In this document: in pieces, positions 28,051 to 36,481 of the stretch | Layout: every line of letters starts with the position of its first letter | Numbering within the stretch: the first letter of the stretch is position 1 | Assembly: GCA_964565805.1 (NCBI GenBank) | Contig: CAZMGH010000008.1 | Location: 14,577 to 78,576, forward strand | Source: Catenibacillus sp964565805 | GTDB taxonomy: Bacteria > Bacillota > Clostridia > Lachnospirales > Lachnospiraceae | Length of the DNA: 64,000 nt | Direction: 5' to 3' | Notes under the pieces: generated by a model | What the model saw: the letters and a program-made list of their open reading frames with translations, nothing else | What the model was told of the DNA's origin: nothing | The model's database searches: none | Program-made: the position numbers and the translations under genes

Positions 28051-28091
28051 ATATCGGATAAGTCCGCACTTTTCTTTAAAAAATCCGATAT
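28051..28091. promoter_or_regulatory. Candidate operator: 9-bp inverted repeat upstream of the system B lipoprotein
   Basis: ATATCGGAT at 28051-28059 and its complement at 28083-28091, centred about 72 bp before the lipoprotein start. The right arm lies in TATCGGATTTTTTAAA (minus strand), which recurs at 47465-47480 before the deglycosidase B genes. It could be a binding site for the adjacent AraC-type response regulator or a leader hairpin. Confidence 0.4.
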
Positions 28092-28233
28092 AAACTGACA
28101 CAGAATTTACCTTCCCCCTTTTCTTTCCCCTATAATACATAAAGATCTGAATTTTAACCCAGGTCCATTGTTCTTTTTTCGTATATTTTATCACATATAC
28201 GACCAGAAACAGCGCTTGCCAGGCGTATCGCGC

Positions 28234-28288
28234 AAAAAGCAGTCAGCTACAGGATCTTTTATGATCCTAGTACGCTGACTGCTTTTTT
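28234..28288 (-). terminator. Strong terminator after the response regulator gene
   Basis: A 14-bp perfect outer stem (28234-28247 with 28274-28287) and an inner AGGATC/GATCCT stem. It has T runs on both strands and lies just 5 bp past the response regulator stop codon. Confidence 0.85.
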
Positions 28289-28292
28289 CATG

Positions 28293-29831
28293 TTATTTTT
28301 GTCTCAGCTTATATTCTCTTGGGGAACAGCCTTCATATTGACGGAAGATCTTTGAAAAATATGAAAAGTTGGAATACCCCACCGCTTCTGCCACATCCCC
28401 CACTGCCAGGTCTGTCGCTGTAAGCAGTTCTGTAGCTCTGCGGATCCTGGCCTGGTTAATATACTGAGGTATGGTCATTCCTGTATCTTTTTTAAAAACC
28501 CTGGAAATATAATCTGCATTTAAATACAAAGCGCCTGCAATATCGCCCCGGGTAATTTCCCCGTCAATATGATGGGAAATATATTTTTTCACCGCATTGG
28601 TAATATTCGTAACACCATCCTCAAAAGGTACGATTTTTGAAAGCTCATGGATAAAAGCTGTCATATGATCCACAGAACGAGCTGCCTCATTCATGACCTG
28701 ACACATGGTTTCATCGAAAAAAATCGTATGAGCGGAAATATTGCGCCCCTTTAGATAAACATCTAAAATCTGACAAATATCCGCCCTGAGCATGTTCAGG
28801 TCCGAAACATCCACATGGCTGCGTCGGCTTTTCTCATCAAGCCACTTAGAAAATTCTTCTTCAAATTCTTTAAATTTTCCCGCATACAAAAGCTGTTCCA
28901 TGGCCTTCGGCAGTTCTATTGAAGTATCTGGAAAAACTCTTCGGTTTCGTATATTGAAAAAACGGGCATGGTAAGTGGTCATCATTCGTTCAGTTTCACA
29001 AATCGCTTTATAATCTCCGGGAAGTTCTTCAAAATAAACATTACAGCAATAGCATCCGACAATGCGAAGCTTTTGACCGCCAAAGCTTTGAGCTTTTACT
29101 AAATACTGCTCCCCAAGCTTAATAAAAGCTTCCTCCAGGCAATCTCTCCCTATCGCGCAATACCGGGTTTGCTCTTCATTTTCCAAAAGGACACAGGCTT
29201 TAAAATACTGACGGGTAAAATCCAAAAAACGGTATTTTTCTTCCCCTTCTAAAGGCTGGAACTTCAAAGAAAAAACAGCAATATGAAACACCTCGTCGAC
29301 CTCTATAAAAACGCTGCTGTCCCTGGCCAATCTTAGCATCTCCTCCGCCCCTTTTCCAGAGCGCCCTTCCAGGACTTCCCTCCAGAAAGCTTTATTGACC
29401 ACGGCTTTATTTTTCTCCCAAAGCGCCTGATCTTCCATTGCCTTTACGGACCGCCGCTTCTCCTCTATATTTTGGGCCGCCCGTTTGATCACCTTCTCGA
29501 TTTCTTCCACAATCACCGGTTTAACGCAGTAATCCAGAGCTCCCAGCTTTAATGCCTGCTGGGCATAAGAAAAATCTGTATGACAGGTAAGCAAAATAAA
29601 CTCCGCGTTATAATTCTTATCCCGGACCCACCGCAAAAGATCCAGCCCGGTTTCCTTAGGCATTTCTATATCGCATATGATCAGATCTACCGGATGCGCT
29701 TCTAAAATCTCCCTGGCTCTTGCTGCGCTTAAGGCTGTCCACACATTTTCAATACCGCAGTCTTCCCAATGCACCGCGCTTTTTAAAACTCTCAGGGTGT
29801 AAACCTCATCATCTACAAGTAAAATATCCAT
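28293..29831 (-). CDS. Response regulator, YesN type (receiver + AraC HTH)
   Basis: 512 residues. Receiver domain at 1-120 with the phospho-acceptor Asp in IICDIEMPKETG and the Lys in DYCVKPV. A long helical linker follows, and two AraC-type HTH motifs end the protein (LYLNADYISRVFKKDTGMT and VGYSNFSYFSKIFRQYEG). It is the partner of the YesM-like kinase at 22854 and probably activates the system B transporter and the nearby glycosidase genes. Confidence 0.93.
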   Translation of the reverse strand: MDILLVDDEVYTLRVLKSAVHWEDCGIENVWTALSAARAREILEAHPVDLIICDIEMPKETGLDLLRWVRDKNYNAEFILLTCHTDFSYAQQALKLGALDYCVKPVIVEEIEKVIKRAAQNIEEKRRSVKAMEDQALWEKNKAVVNKAFWREVLEGRSGKGAEEMLRLARDSSVFIEVDEVFHIAVFSLKFQPLEGEEKYRFLDFTRQYFKACVLLENEEQTRYCAIGRDCLEEAFIKLGEQYLVKAQSFGGQKLRIVGCYCCNVYFEELPGDYKAICETERMMTTYHARFFNIRNRRVFPDTSIELPKAMEQLLYAGKFKEFEEEFSKWLDEKSRRSHVDVSDLNMLRADICQILDVYLKGRNISAHTIFFDETMCQVMNEAARSVDHMTAFIHELSKIVPFEDGVTNITNAVKKYISHHIDGEITRGDIAGALYLNADYISRVFKKDTGMTIPQYINQARIRRATELLTATDLAVGDVAEAVGYSNFSYFSKIFRQYEGCSPREYKLRQK

Positions 29832-29839
29832 AGAACCTC

Positions 29840-31534
29840 TTATCCTCTCTCAATCAGCACCTGCTTCCCGCAAAAAGCGAATCCGTACTTCCTGATCTGC
29901 TCCGGGGCAAAGCCTCTGGCCGTAAGCTCTGCCTCATATTTTTTTTGCCGGATCTGCAAAAGCGCCGCCCTGGCTGTATCCAAAAGATTTTTTTCTGTAC
30001 TGCTCTGGACTTTAAATTCCATGAGGATCGCCGGATCCTTCAAATTTCTCGGCTCCAGCATCACATCATAGCGGCCAAAGCCGCTTTCTCTGTTGGAAGT
30101 GATCCTGTAACGGTCCTCCAGATCCACAATAAGTCCCAGAACAAAGCCGTGATAAAACCGCTCCGGCTCCGCTTCCCGGGATGGCCCTTTGCCGCTGTCA
30201 AAAAAGCTGAACGTGGACACAGCAATACGGTTCATGTATACATTCATGGCCTCCACGTCCCCATGTAAAAGCGCCCGGATAAAATCATTGTAATTGGAGG
30301 CAGTTAGGGCAAACCAATCCTTAACCATTGTCCGAAGCATCGTCCGGACTTCATAATTCGTCACTTTAAGCCCGTAAATTTTCTGCCATCGTCCAAAACC
30401 ATCCTCCCGAACCCGAACCTGCTCCAGCTTCAGGTAGCCGCTGGCCAGCATCAGGCTCCAGATGGCATTTTCATCTATATCCAGCTGATCATAAATGATC
30501 TGTTCATCAATTTCCGCAGTGAGCGTCTTTCCCGATAAAAGCGTCTCAAAATCTTCCTTCACCTGACGCGTTCCCTTTTGAATGACTTTGCCGATCAATG
30601 TATTGCTGCTGGTATGGGTCCAGTAGGGTCCTACACACCTTTTATCAAGAAAATTAATAATCGACCAGGGATTATAGATTCCGTCCTGACTGCCAAATTT
30701 AAACCCGTCATACCACCGCTTTACCTGGGCCCCCTGATCCATAAGACCATACTCCTTAAGCGCTGCCTCCACTTCATCCTCTGTAAAGCCAAATTTATCC
30801 TGATATTTTTCTGATGTCGCCGTAACGACCTCCAGATTATTCAAATCCGAAAAAATGGATTCCTTACTGACCCGGGTAATGCCAGTCATAATACCCCGCT
30901 CTAAATAAGGATTATTTTTAAATGTACTGTTAAACAAGCTGCGTATAAATGCTGTCAGCTCATTCCAATAACCCCGTTCATAGGCCTCCTGCATGGGTGT
31001 GTCATACTCGTCCAGCAAAAGGATCACATTTTTCCCATAATACCGTGAAAGCCATGCGGACAGCTGCTGCAATGACAGGGAGGCGGCGTAATCCTCCATA
31101 TCCGGAGAAACATTAAGAAAATCCTGTTTTTCCCCAGGATCAAGAAAATCCTCTTCAAGCAGGAACTTATATTTGCGGTACAAAAGCTGGATCAGTTTGC
31201 AGATTTTTCGCTTTACTTCAATATAAGAAGTTTCCTTAACACTGGAAAAACTTAGGGAAATCACCGGATAAGCGCCCTGAAGGGCCCGGTATTTGTCGTA
31301 TTTCCATATATTCATGTCTGAAAATACATCCGTCCCTTTATGCTGCACGGAAAAAAACTGTTCCACCATGCTCATGGTCAGAGTTTTTCCAAAACGCCTA
31401 GGCCGTGTGATCAGTGTTACATCGTCCTTATTTTCCCACCACTCCCGGATAAACTCCGTCTTATCCACAAGAAATATGTTTTCCCGCTTTATTTTTTCAA
31501 AATCCTGGAGGCCGATCCCTGTAATCCTGGCCAT
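29840..31534 (-). CDS. AAA-ATPase-like / PD-(D/E)XK nuclease superfamily protein
   Basis: About 564 residues. The N-terminal AAA-like domain (GIGLQDFEKIKRENIFLVDK, RPRRFGKTLTMSM as P-loop, LLLDEYDTPM as Walker B) and the C-terminal PD-(D/E)XK fold (GRYDVMLEP, AILMEFKVQ) define the AAA-ATPase_like/DUF1703 family. This family is abundant and multi-copy in Clostridia and Bacteroidetes; its function is unsettled. ATG 31534 follows GGGAGGGG; an in-frame extension to 31624 has no ribosome site. Confidence 0.88.
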   Translation of the reverse strand: MARITGIGLQDFEKIKRENIFLVDKTEFIREWWENKDDVTLITRPRRFGKTLTMSMVEQFFSVQHKGTDVFSDMNIWKYDKYRALQGAYPVISLSFSSVKETSYIEVKRKICKLIQLLYRKYKFLLEEDFLDPGEKQDFLNVSPDMEDYAASLSLQQLSAWLSRYYGKNVILLLDEYDTPMQEAYERGYWNELTAFIRSLFNSTFKNNPYLERGIMTGITRVSKESIFSDLNNLEVVTATSEKYQDKFGFTEDEVEAALKEYGLMDQGAQVKRWYDGFKFGSQDGIYNPWSIINFLDKRCVGPYWTHTSSNTLIGKVIQKGTRQVKEDFETLLSGKTLTAEIDEQIIYDQLDIDENAIWSLMLASGYLKLEQVRVREDGFGRWQKIYGLKVTNYEVRTMLRTMVKDWFALTASNYNDFIRALLHGDVEAMNVYMNRIAVSTFSFFDSGKGPSREAEPERFYHGFVLGLIVDLEDRYRITSNRESGFGRYDVMLEPRNLKDPAILMEFKVQSSTEKNLLDTARAALLQIRQKKYEAELTARGFAPEQIRKYGFAFCGKQVLIERG

Positions 31535-31630
31535 AATTTCCCCTCCCTGCAAGGCCCGATCATCTTGATTTTCAAACGCCGTTGCCCCTGTAAGCAGCGG
31601 CGCTGTCTTTAAATACCGAGCCAATGTGAC

Positions 31631-32377
31631 TTAATACCCATAAACCTCATAAATCTCCCTTGTATACACCCCCGGCTTTTCATAAACGATCAGCGGCTTT
31701 TCCACCTTGATCATGGACCGGCCGCCCCGCACAGCCTCGATGAGCACCATGTTAGGCTCCTTATCCACAAAGGGATGAACCAGGCGCATCCGTTTCGGCT
31801 CCAGATGATGCCGGGTCAGGGCTGAAAAAATTTCCACCAGCCGGAAGGGCCGGTGGACCATATAAAATCTGCCGCCGGATTTTAGCAAAGTCTCAGCGGC
31901 AGCTACCACATCTTCCAAAGTGCAGCAAATCTCATGGCGGGCAATAGCCTTAGCGTCTGAAGGATTTTTAAGGCCATGCATATCATTCATATAAGGAGGA
32001 TTGCTGGTGGCCACATCAAAGGACGCTTTTTTAAAAAGCTCTCCCACATGGCAAATATCCCCATGAATAATGTCTATTTTATCCTCCAGATGATTATAGG
32101 CCACACTGCGCCGGGCCATATCCGCGCTTTCCTCCTGGATCTCCAGGCCGGTAAAATGGCGGCCCGAAGTTTTGGCCTCTAAAAGAATGGGAATAATGCC
32201 GGTCCCCGTTCCCAAGTCAATAGCACATTCCCCTTTTTTTACCTGGGCAAAGCCGGAAAGAAGCACAGCATCCATGCCAAAGCAAAAGCGGCGGGGCGTC
32301 TGAATGATTTTATAGCCATTGCGCTCCAGGTCGTCCAGCCGCTCTCCTTTCTTAAGAAAAAACCGGGTTTTCTCCAT
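31631..32377 (-). CDS. trmN6: tRNA1(Val) (adenine-37-N6)-methyltransferase family
   Basis: 248 residues, a class I SAM-dependent methyltransferase with AIDLGTGTGIIPILLEAK as the SAM loop and the N6-adenine motif NPPY in ATSNPPYMND. RFCFGMDAVLLSGF at the start is a family hallmark (YfiC/YabB). It lies directly downstream of ricT, as yabB does in Bacillus, supporting the assignment. Confidence 0.88.
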   Translation of the reverse strand: MEKTRFFLKKGERLDDLERNGYKIIQTPRRFCFGMDAVLLSGFAQVKKGECAIDLGTGTGIIPILLEAKTSGRHFTGLEIQEESADMARRSVAYNHLEDKIDIIHGDICHVGELFKKASFDVATSNPPYMNDMHGLKNPSDAKAIARHEICCTLEDVVAAAETLLKSGGRFYMVHRPFRLVEIFSALTRHHLEPKRMRLVHPFVDKEPNMVLIEAVRGGRSMIKVEKPLIVYEKPGVYTREIYEVYGY

Positions 32378-32398
32378 ACCTGCTTTCCTCCATACTTT

Positions 32399-33301
32399 TC
32401 ACAGCGCCGATTTTCCTTCCTTCTTTTCCAGAGCTTCCAGCTTTTTAAGCTCCGCATCGTTAATGTTCATCTTTTCTTTCCGGCGCTTTGGACGGAACTT
32501 TAACTGTTTTACCCGATATTCCTTAATCTCCTTGGCGTCATTTTCCTGGGTAATGATCACTTTCACCGTCTGGCGCAGCACATTTACATCGCTGACCTCG
32601 CCTTTAAATCCGTCGTCTGTGGTTACTGTATCCCCAATAGCCGGCAGGCGGCTGTTGAGATATTCATAGGTTTCCTGTTCATTTTTCAGGCAGCACATGA
32701 GGCGGCCGCACACGCCGGAAATCTTTGCCGGATTCAGGGAAAGGTTCTGCTCCTTGGCCATTTTAATCGACACAGGGGCGAACTCTGACAAATAGGAATG
32801 ACAGCACAGCTCCCGACCGCAGATGCCGATCCCCCCCATGATCTTTGTCTCATCCCGCACACCGATCTGACGCAGTTCAATACGGGTCTTAAATACAGAG
32901 GCCAGATCCTTAACCAGCTCACGAAAGTCGATACGTCCGTCCGCGGTAAAGTAAAACAGCACTTTATTATTATCAAAGGTATATTCCGCGTCAACAAGCT
33001 TCATTTCCAGCTTGTGCTTGGCGATTTTTTCCAGGCAGATCTTAAACGCGTCTTTTTCCTTTTCTTTATTCTTCGCTTCAATAGCGTCATCCTCCGGTGT
33101 GGCGATGCGGATCACCGGCTTTAATGGAGACACCACATATTCGTCTTTTACTTGTCTTGGACCGGTCATGACCAGGCCATATTCCACGCCCCGGGCAGTT
33201 TCCACAATGACATGCTCACCAGGCTTTACAGGCAGATCTAAAGGGTCAAAATAATAGATCTTTCCAGCCTGCCGAAAGCGGACTCCGATAACATTTACCA
33301 T
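32399..33301 (-). CDS. ricT: PSP1 domain protein RicT (YaaT)
   Basis: 300 residues. The PSP1 domain with cysteine motifs GRELCCHS and CGRLMCCLKNE is intact. In Bacillus RicT forms a [4Fe-4S]-containing complex with RicA and RicF that assists RNase Y in mRNA maturation and promotes sporulation and competence. The position between holB and the methyltransferase gene is conserved in Firmicutes. Confidence 0.92.
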   Translation of the reverse strand: MVNVIGVRFRQAGKIYYFDPLDLPVKPGEHVIVETARGVEYGLVMTGPRQVKDEYVVSPLKPVIRIATPEDDAIEAKNKEKEKDAFKICLEKIAKHKLEMKLVDAEYTFDNNKVLFYFTADGRIDFRELVKDLASVFKTRIELRQIGVRDETKIMGGIGICGRELCCHSYLSEFAPVSIKMAKEQNLSLNPAKISGVCGRLMCCLKNEQETYEYLNSRLPAIGDTVTTDDGFKGEVSDVNVLRQTVKVIITQENDAKEIKEYRVKQLKFRPKRRKEKMNINDAELKKLEALEKKEGKSAL

Positions 33302-33304
33302 AAT

Positions 33305-34300
33305 TTAATTCTCCTTTATTGTCAAAAGCATCATTTCCAATGCTGTGTCAAAGTTTACATTGGCTCTCAGCCGCACTTTTGCCTTTTCCATGGCCTTAAT
33401 AATATGATCCAGGCCTTCAAAGGTGGATTTTGAGGCGCGGTGGGACAGAGCGCTGTACTCTTCCGGATAAATTAAAAGATTCGGGTCATTGGTCAGCTTC
33501 AGCATAAGAATATCCCGGTACCATACCATCATCATATCAATAATGTCGTAAATCTCCGCTTTATGCTCAGACAGCTGCTTTACCGCGTCCATGATCACAT
33601 AAATGTCCATATCATCAATATTTTTCACCAGATTCAGCACCGATTCATGAAGCTCATTAAAATCCGGCGAGGTAGCCATCCGGATGGCCTTTCCCATATT
33701 TCCCTGGGCATAGGAGGCGCAGATCCTGGCCTTGTAATCCGGTACCTCATATTTTTTTATCAGATAATCCTGGATCTTCTGGGAGGGCACGGTCTTCATG
33801 TTCAAAGTCACGCATCTGGAACGGATGGTCGGCAGGAGCATGTCCGCATTATTCGTCAAAAGCATCATAAGACAGTAAGAAGGCGGCTCCTCAATGGTTT
33901 TCAAAAGGGCGTTTTGGGCCTGAGGGGTCATCTTCTCCGCTTCATCGATAATATATATTTTATACTTGCTGCTGTAAGGCTTTATGGCAATGTCATTATT
34001 TACCTGCTCACGAATATCATCCACGCCAATGCTGGCAGGCTTTTCATGAGTCACCCACCGTATATCCGGCTGGTTTCCTGATTCTACCTGTTTACAGGAG
34101 CGGCACATGCCGCAGCTGTCCCCGTAACCGGCCTCACACTCAAGCGCCTTGGCAAACAGTTTTGCCAGCATATTTTTTCCGGTCCCATCCTCCCCGCAGA
34201 AAATATACGCATGACTGATCTTATTATTTTTCAGAGAATTTCTCAAATGTCCGATGATCTGTTCATGACCGACCACATCTTTAAAGCTTGCCAATGACAC
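33305..34300 (-). CDS. holB: DNA polymerase III delta' subunit
   Basis: 331 residues of the clamp-loader AAA+ family. GEDGTGKNMLAKLFAK is the P-loop region, followed by a zinc module (CGMCRSC plus the earlier CEAGYGDSC). IIDEAEKMTPQAQNALLKT and EEPPSY are typical. It starts four bases or less after the guanylate kinase stop and is followed closely by ricT. Confidence 0.94.
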   Translation of the reverse strand: MSLASFKDVVGHEQIIGHLRNSLKNNKISHAYIFCGEDGTGKNMLAKLFAKALECEAGYGDSCGMCRSCKQVESGNQPDIRWVTHEKPASIGVDDIREQVNNDIAIKPYSSKYKIYIIDEAEKMTPQAQNALLKTIEEPPSYCLMMLLTNNADMLLPTIRSRCVTLNMKTVPSQKIQDYLIKKYEVPDYKARICASYAQGNMGKAIRMATSPDFNELHESVLNLVKNIDDMDIYVIMDAVKQLSEHKAEIYDIIDMMMVWYRDILMLKLTNDPNLLIYPEEYSALSHRASKSTFEGLDHIIKAMEKAKVRLRANVNFDTALEMMLLTIKEN

Positions 34301-34897
34301 TCACCTCTTTTCATTTTCTTTCAAAATATCATTTTTAATTTCCCGGAAACATTGTTCCAGTTCTATATTAGCATATCTTTTTGTAATGTAACAATCCCTG
34401 ATTTTATCTTCTGAGAAATCTTCCTGATCTGCCAGAAATCTCCGGCACATTTCCGCGTATTTAGGCGCCGCCTGATTCCGCTCCCGGTTAAGGGCCCGGG
34501 CAAGGCGCTCACCGTCTTCTACTTCCACGTAAACCGGGCGCATGATGCTTTTCCCGAAATAATCCAGCATCTGGCGGTAAGCTTCTAAAGTTCCGATAAC
34601 AATATAATTTCCCTGTGAAAGATCGATCTGACCGTCATCAGCAGTAAAGTACCTCCACAGACCATGGACGGTGTGATAAGCCCGGTCTTCGATGATCTTT
34701 CCCGCGTTTTTTAAAGCCAGGAAGCCTTCTTCGTTTGTGAAATAATATTCCACACCATCCGTTTCCCCCTGACGGACAGGCCGAGTGGTATAGGGGACTA
34801 CGGTTTTCAGTCCCAGCGCTTTATCCCCTGCAAGACGCTTAAAAAGGGAATCCTTACCCGATGCGCTTTTCCCCATAACACAAAACAGCTTTCCCAT
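34301..34897 (-). CDS. gmk: Guanylate kinase
   Basis: 198 residues. P-loop GKSASGKDSL and the GMP-binding YTTRPVRQGETDGVEYYF identify guanylate kinase (GMP + ATP to GDP + ADP), although the protein diverges from the main housekeeping form. At this place beside holB many Firmicutes carry thymidylate kinase instead; here the TRPVR and YYF residues favour guanylate kinase. It may be a second paralogue. Confidence 0.85.
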   Translation of the reverse strand: MGKLFCVMGKSASGKDSLFKRLAGDKALGLKTVVPYTTRPVRQGETDGVEYYFTNEEGFLALKNAGKIIEDRAYHTVHGLWRYFTADDGQIDLSQGNYIVIGTLEAYRQMLDYFGKSIMRPVYVEVEDGERLARALNRERNQAAPKYAEMCRRFLADQEDFSEDKIRDCYITKRYANIELEQCFREIKNDILKENEKR

Positions 34898-34921
34898 GGT
34901 CTGGCCTCTCCTTTCACTGAT

Positions 34922-36481
34922 CTATCTCTGCTTTTGGGCGGCCGCTTCCAGGCACAAAATCGCCGGTTCTTCACCCATATCCTCCAACCCAAAAACGTTC
35001 AGCCCCGCCTGTTCCCAGCGGCGGATCAGGGCAAGAATTTCCTGTGTGATCTGTTCTCCAGGGACCAGCAGAGGGATTCCCGGAGGATAAATATAAAGAT
35101 AGGCGCCGCTTAAATGACCCGCCGCGTCCTTAAGGGGCCTGGGAGTCACAGGGCAAAGCGCCGCTCTGGCACTGCTGATCACCGGTGTTTCCGGTCCCAA
35201 AAAGCTTTCCCGGCCACCCGGTTTGCCGTCCCTTACTTCCACGGCAGGCGCTGAAAAACCCACCGGATCCGCCGCCCGAGTCAGCTTCTGATCCAAAGCC
35301 TGATTCAACACTTTTTCCGGCATCTGATCCAGCTTCCGATCCAGCGCTTCTAAGGCCGCCTTTAGCCGGTCAAATCCCTGAACCGTGTCGCAGATGCTGG
35401 TCATGGCCAGCGCGTAATCCGCGGAGGCCATCTCAAGCTGAAGATAAAAATCTTCCCTGAGACGGTCATAGAGCCACGGTCCCAGCCCCGGCGCTCTCCT
35501 GACCCACAGCACCAGCTTGGACCGGTCAAAGCTGCTGCCAGGCACGGTACACAGATCCATCTCGTTCATAAGACGGATTTGTTTTAAATCCTCACAGTCC
35601 TGATAAAAATTTTCAAGACGTTGATAAAATCCTTTAAAAAGTTCAGCTTTCCGGTCTTCCAACAGAGCCATGCACTGATCCATAGCCGCCATCATTACAT
35701 AGGAGGGACTGCTTGTCTCAAACATGGTCAGATATTTTTCCAGAAGACGGCTGCTGACCCGGTCGCTGCACTGATGAAGCAAAGCGGTCTGGGTCATGGA
35801 CGGCAGGGTCTTGTGAAGGCTTTCGATCACCACATCCGCCCCTAAGGATACCGACGATGGGAGAAAATGCTCCTCATAGCCTAAATGAGCCCCGTGGGCG
35901 CTGTCTACAATGAGGGGGATATTAAAATCATGGACCACTTGAGCAATAGCCCCCATATCCGACGTCACCCCCTCATAAGTAGGCGATGTAATGACCACAG
36001 CCTGGATTCCCGGATACTTTTCCAGCAAAGCCTTCACCTGGTCCGGATCCACAGCCTTATAAATACCGCAGCCTTCATGAATCTCCGGGTAAAGATACAC
36101 CGGATTCAGTTCCCGAAGCTCGATGGCATTATACACAGCCTTATGGGCATTTCGGGCTACAAGGATCCTTCCTCCCGGCTCCGTACAGGCTGAAATCGCT
36201 GCCAGGATCCCGCAGGTGCTTCCATTCACAAGGAACCAGGCTCTGCGGCTGCCCCGCACCCGGGCCGCCCGTTCCTGGGCCTTTAAAAGGATACCCCGGG
36301 CATGATGCAGGTTGTCAAATCCATCAATTTCCGTAATATCCGTCCGGTAAATGGGCGGCATGGCCATAAAGTCCGGATTCCGCTTATGTCCCGGCATGTG
36401 GAAGGGATAATAATCACTGTGTCCGTACATATCCAGAGCAGAGGCCAGGTTTCTTTTACACTCCTCCATGGCCGCTGTCAT
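34922..36481 (-). CDS. Orn/Lys/Arg decarboxylase family PLP enzyme
   Basis: About 520 residues, fold-type I. YYPFHMPGHKRN is the family's N-terminal motif, DSAHGAHLGYEEHFL binds PLP, and the Schiff-base Lys is in ESLHKTLPSMTQTALL. A C-terminal domain with YPPGIPLLVPGE follows. It decarboxylates a basic amino acid to a polyamine precursor (YaaO/SpeA-like). Two ATGs are possible: 36481 sits directly on GAGGAG, 36469 is about 13 bases away; both overlap the MurE-like gene end. Next to gmk-holB, as yaaO is in Bacillus. Confidence 0.88.
   Translation of the reverse strand: MTAAMEECKRNLASALDMYGHSDYYPFHMPGHKRNPDFMAMPPIYRTDITEIDGFDNLHHARGILLKAQERAARVRGSRRAWFLVNGSTCGILAAISACTEPGGRILVARNAHKAVYNAIELRELNPVYLYPEIHEGCGIYKAVDPDQVKALLEKYPGIQAVVITSPTYEGVTSDMGAIAQVVHDFNIPLIVDSAHGAHLGYEEHFLPSSVSLGADVVIESLHKTLPSMTQTALLHQCSDRVSSRLLEKYLTMFETSSPSYVMMAAMDQCMALLEDRKAELFKGFYQRLENFYQDCEDLKQIRLMNEMDLCTVPGSSFDRSKLVLWVRRAPGLGPWLYDRLREDFYLQLEMASADYALAMTSICDTVQGFDRLKAALEALDRKLDQMPEKVLNQALDQKLTRAADPVGFSAPAVEVRDGKPGGRESFLGPETPVISSARAALCPVTPRPLKDAAGHLSGAYLYIYPPGIPLLVPGEQITQEILALIRRWEQAGLNVFGLEDMGEEPAILCLEAAAQKQR

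Noticed and set aside
29840..31534. AAA/PD-(D/E)XK protein as part of a defence or mobile system
   Set aside because: It stands alone beside housekeeping genes, with no integrase, repeats or defence partners; this family is widely scattered in Clostridia.
34301..34897. Thymidylate kinase, as usually found beside holB
   Set aside because: The TTRPVR and GVEYYF motifs are those of guanylate kinase.
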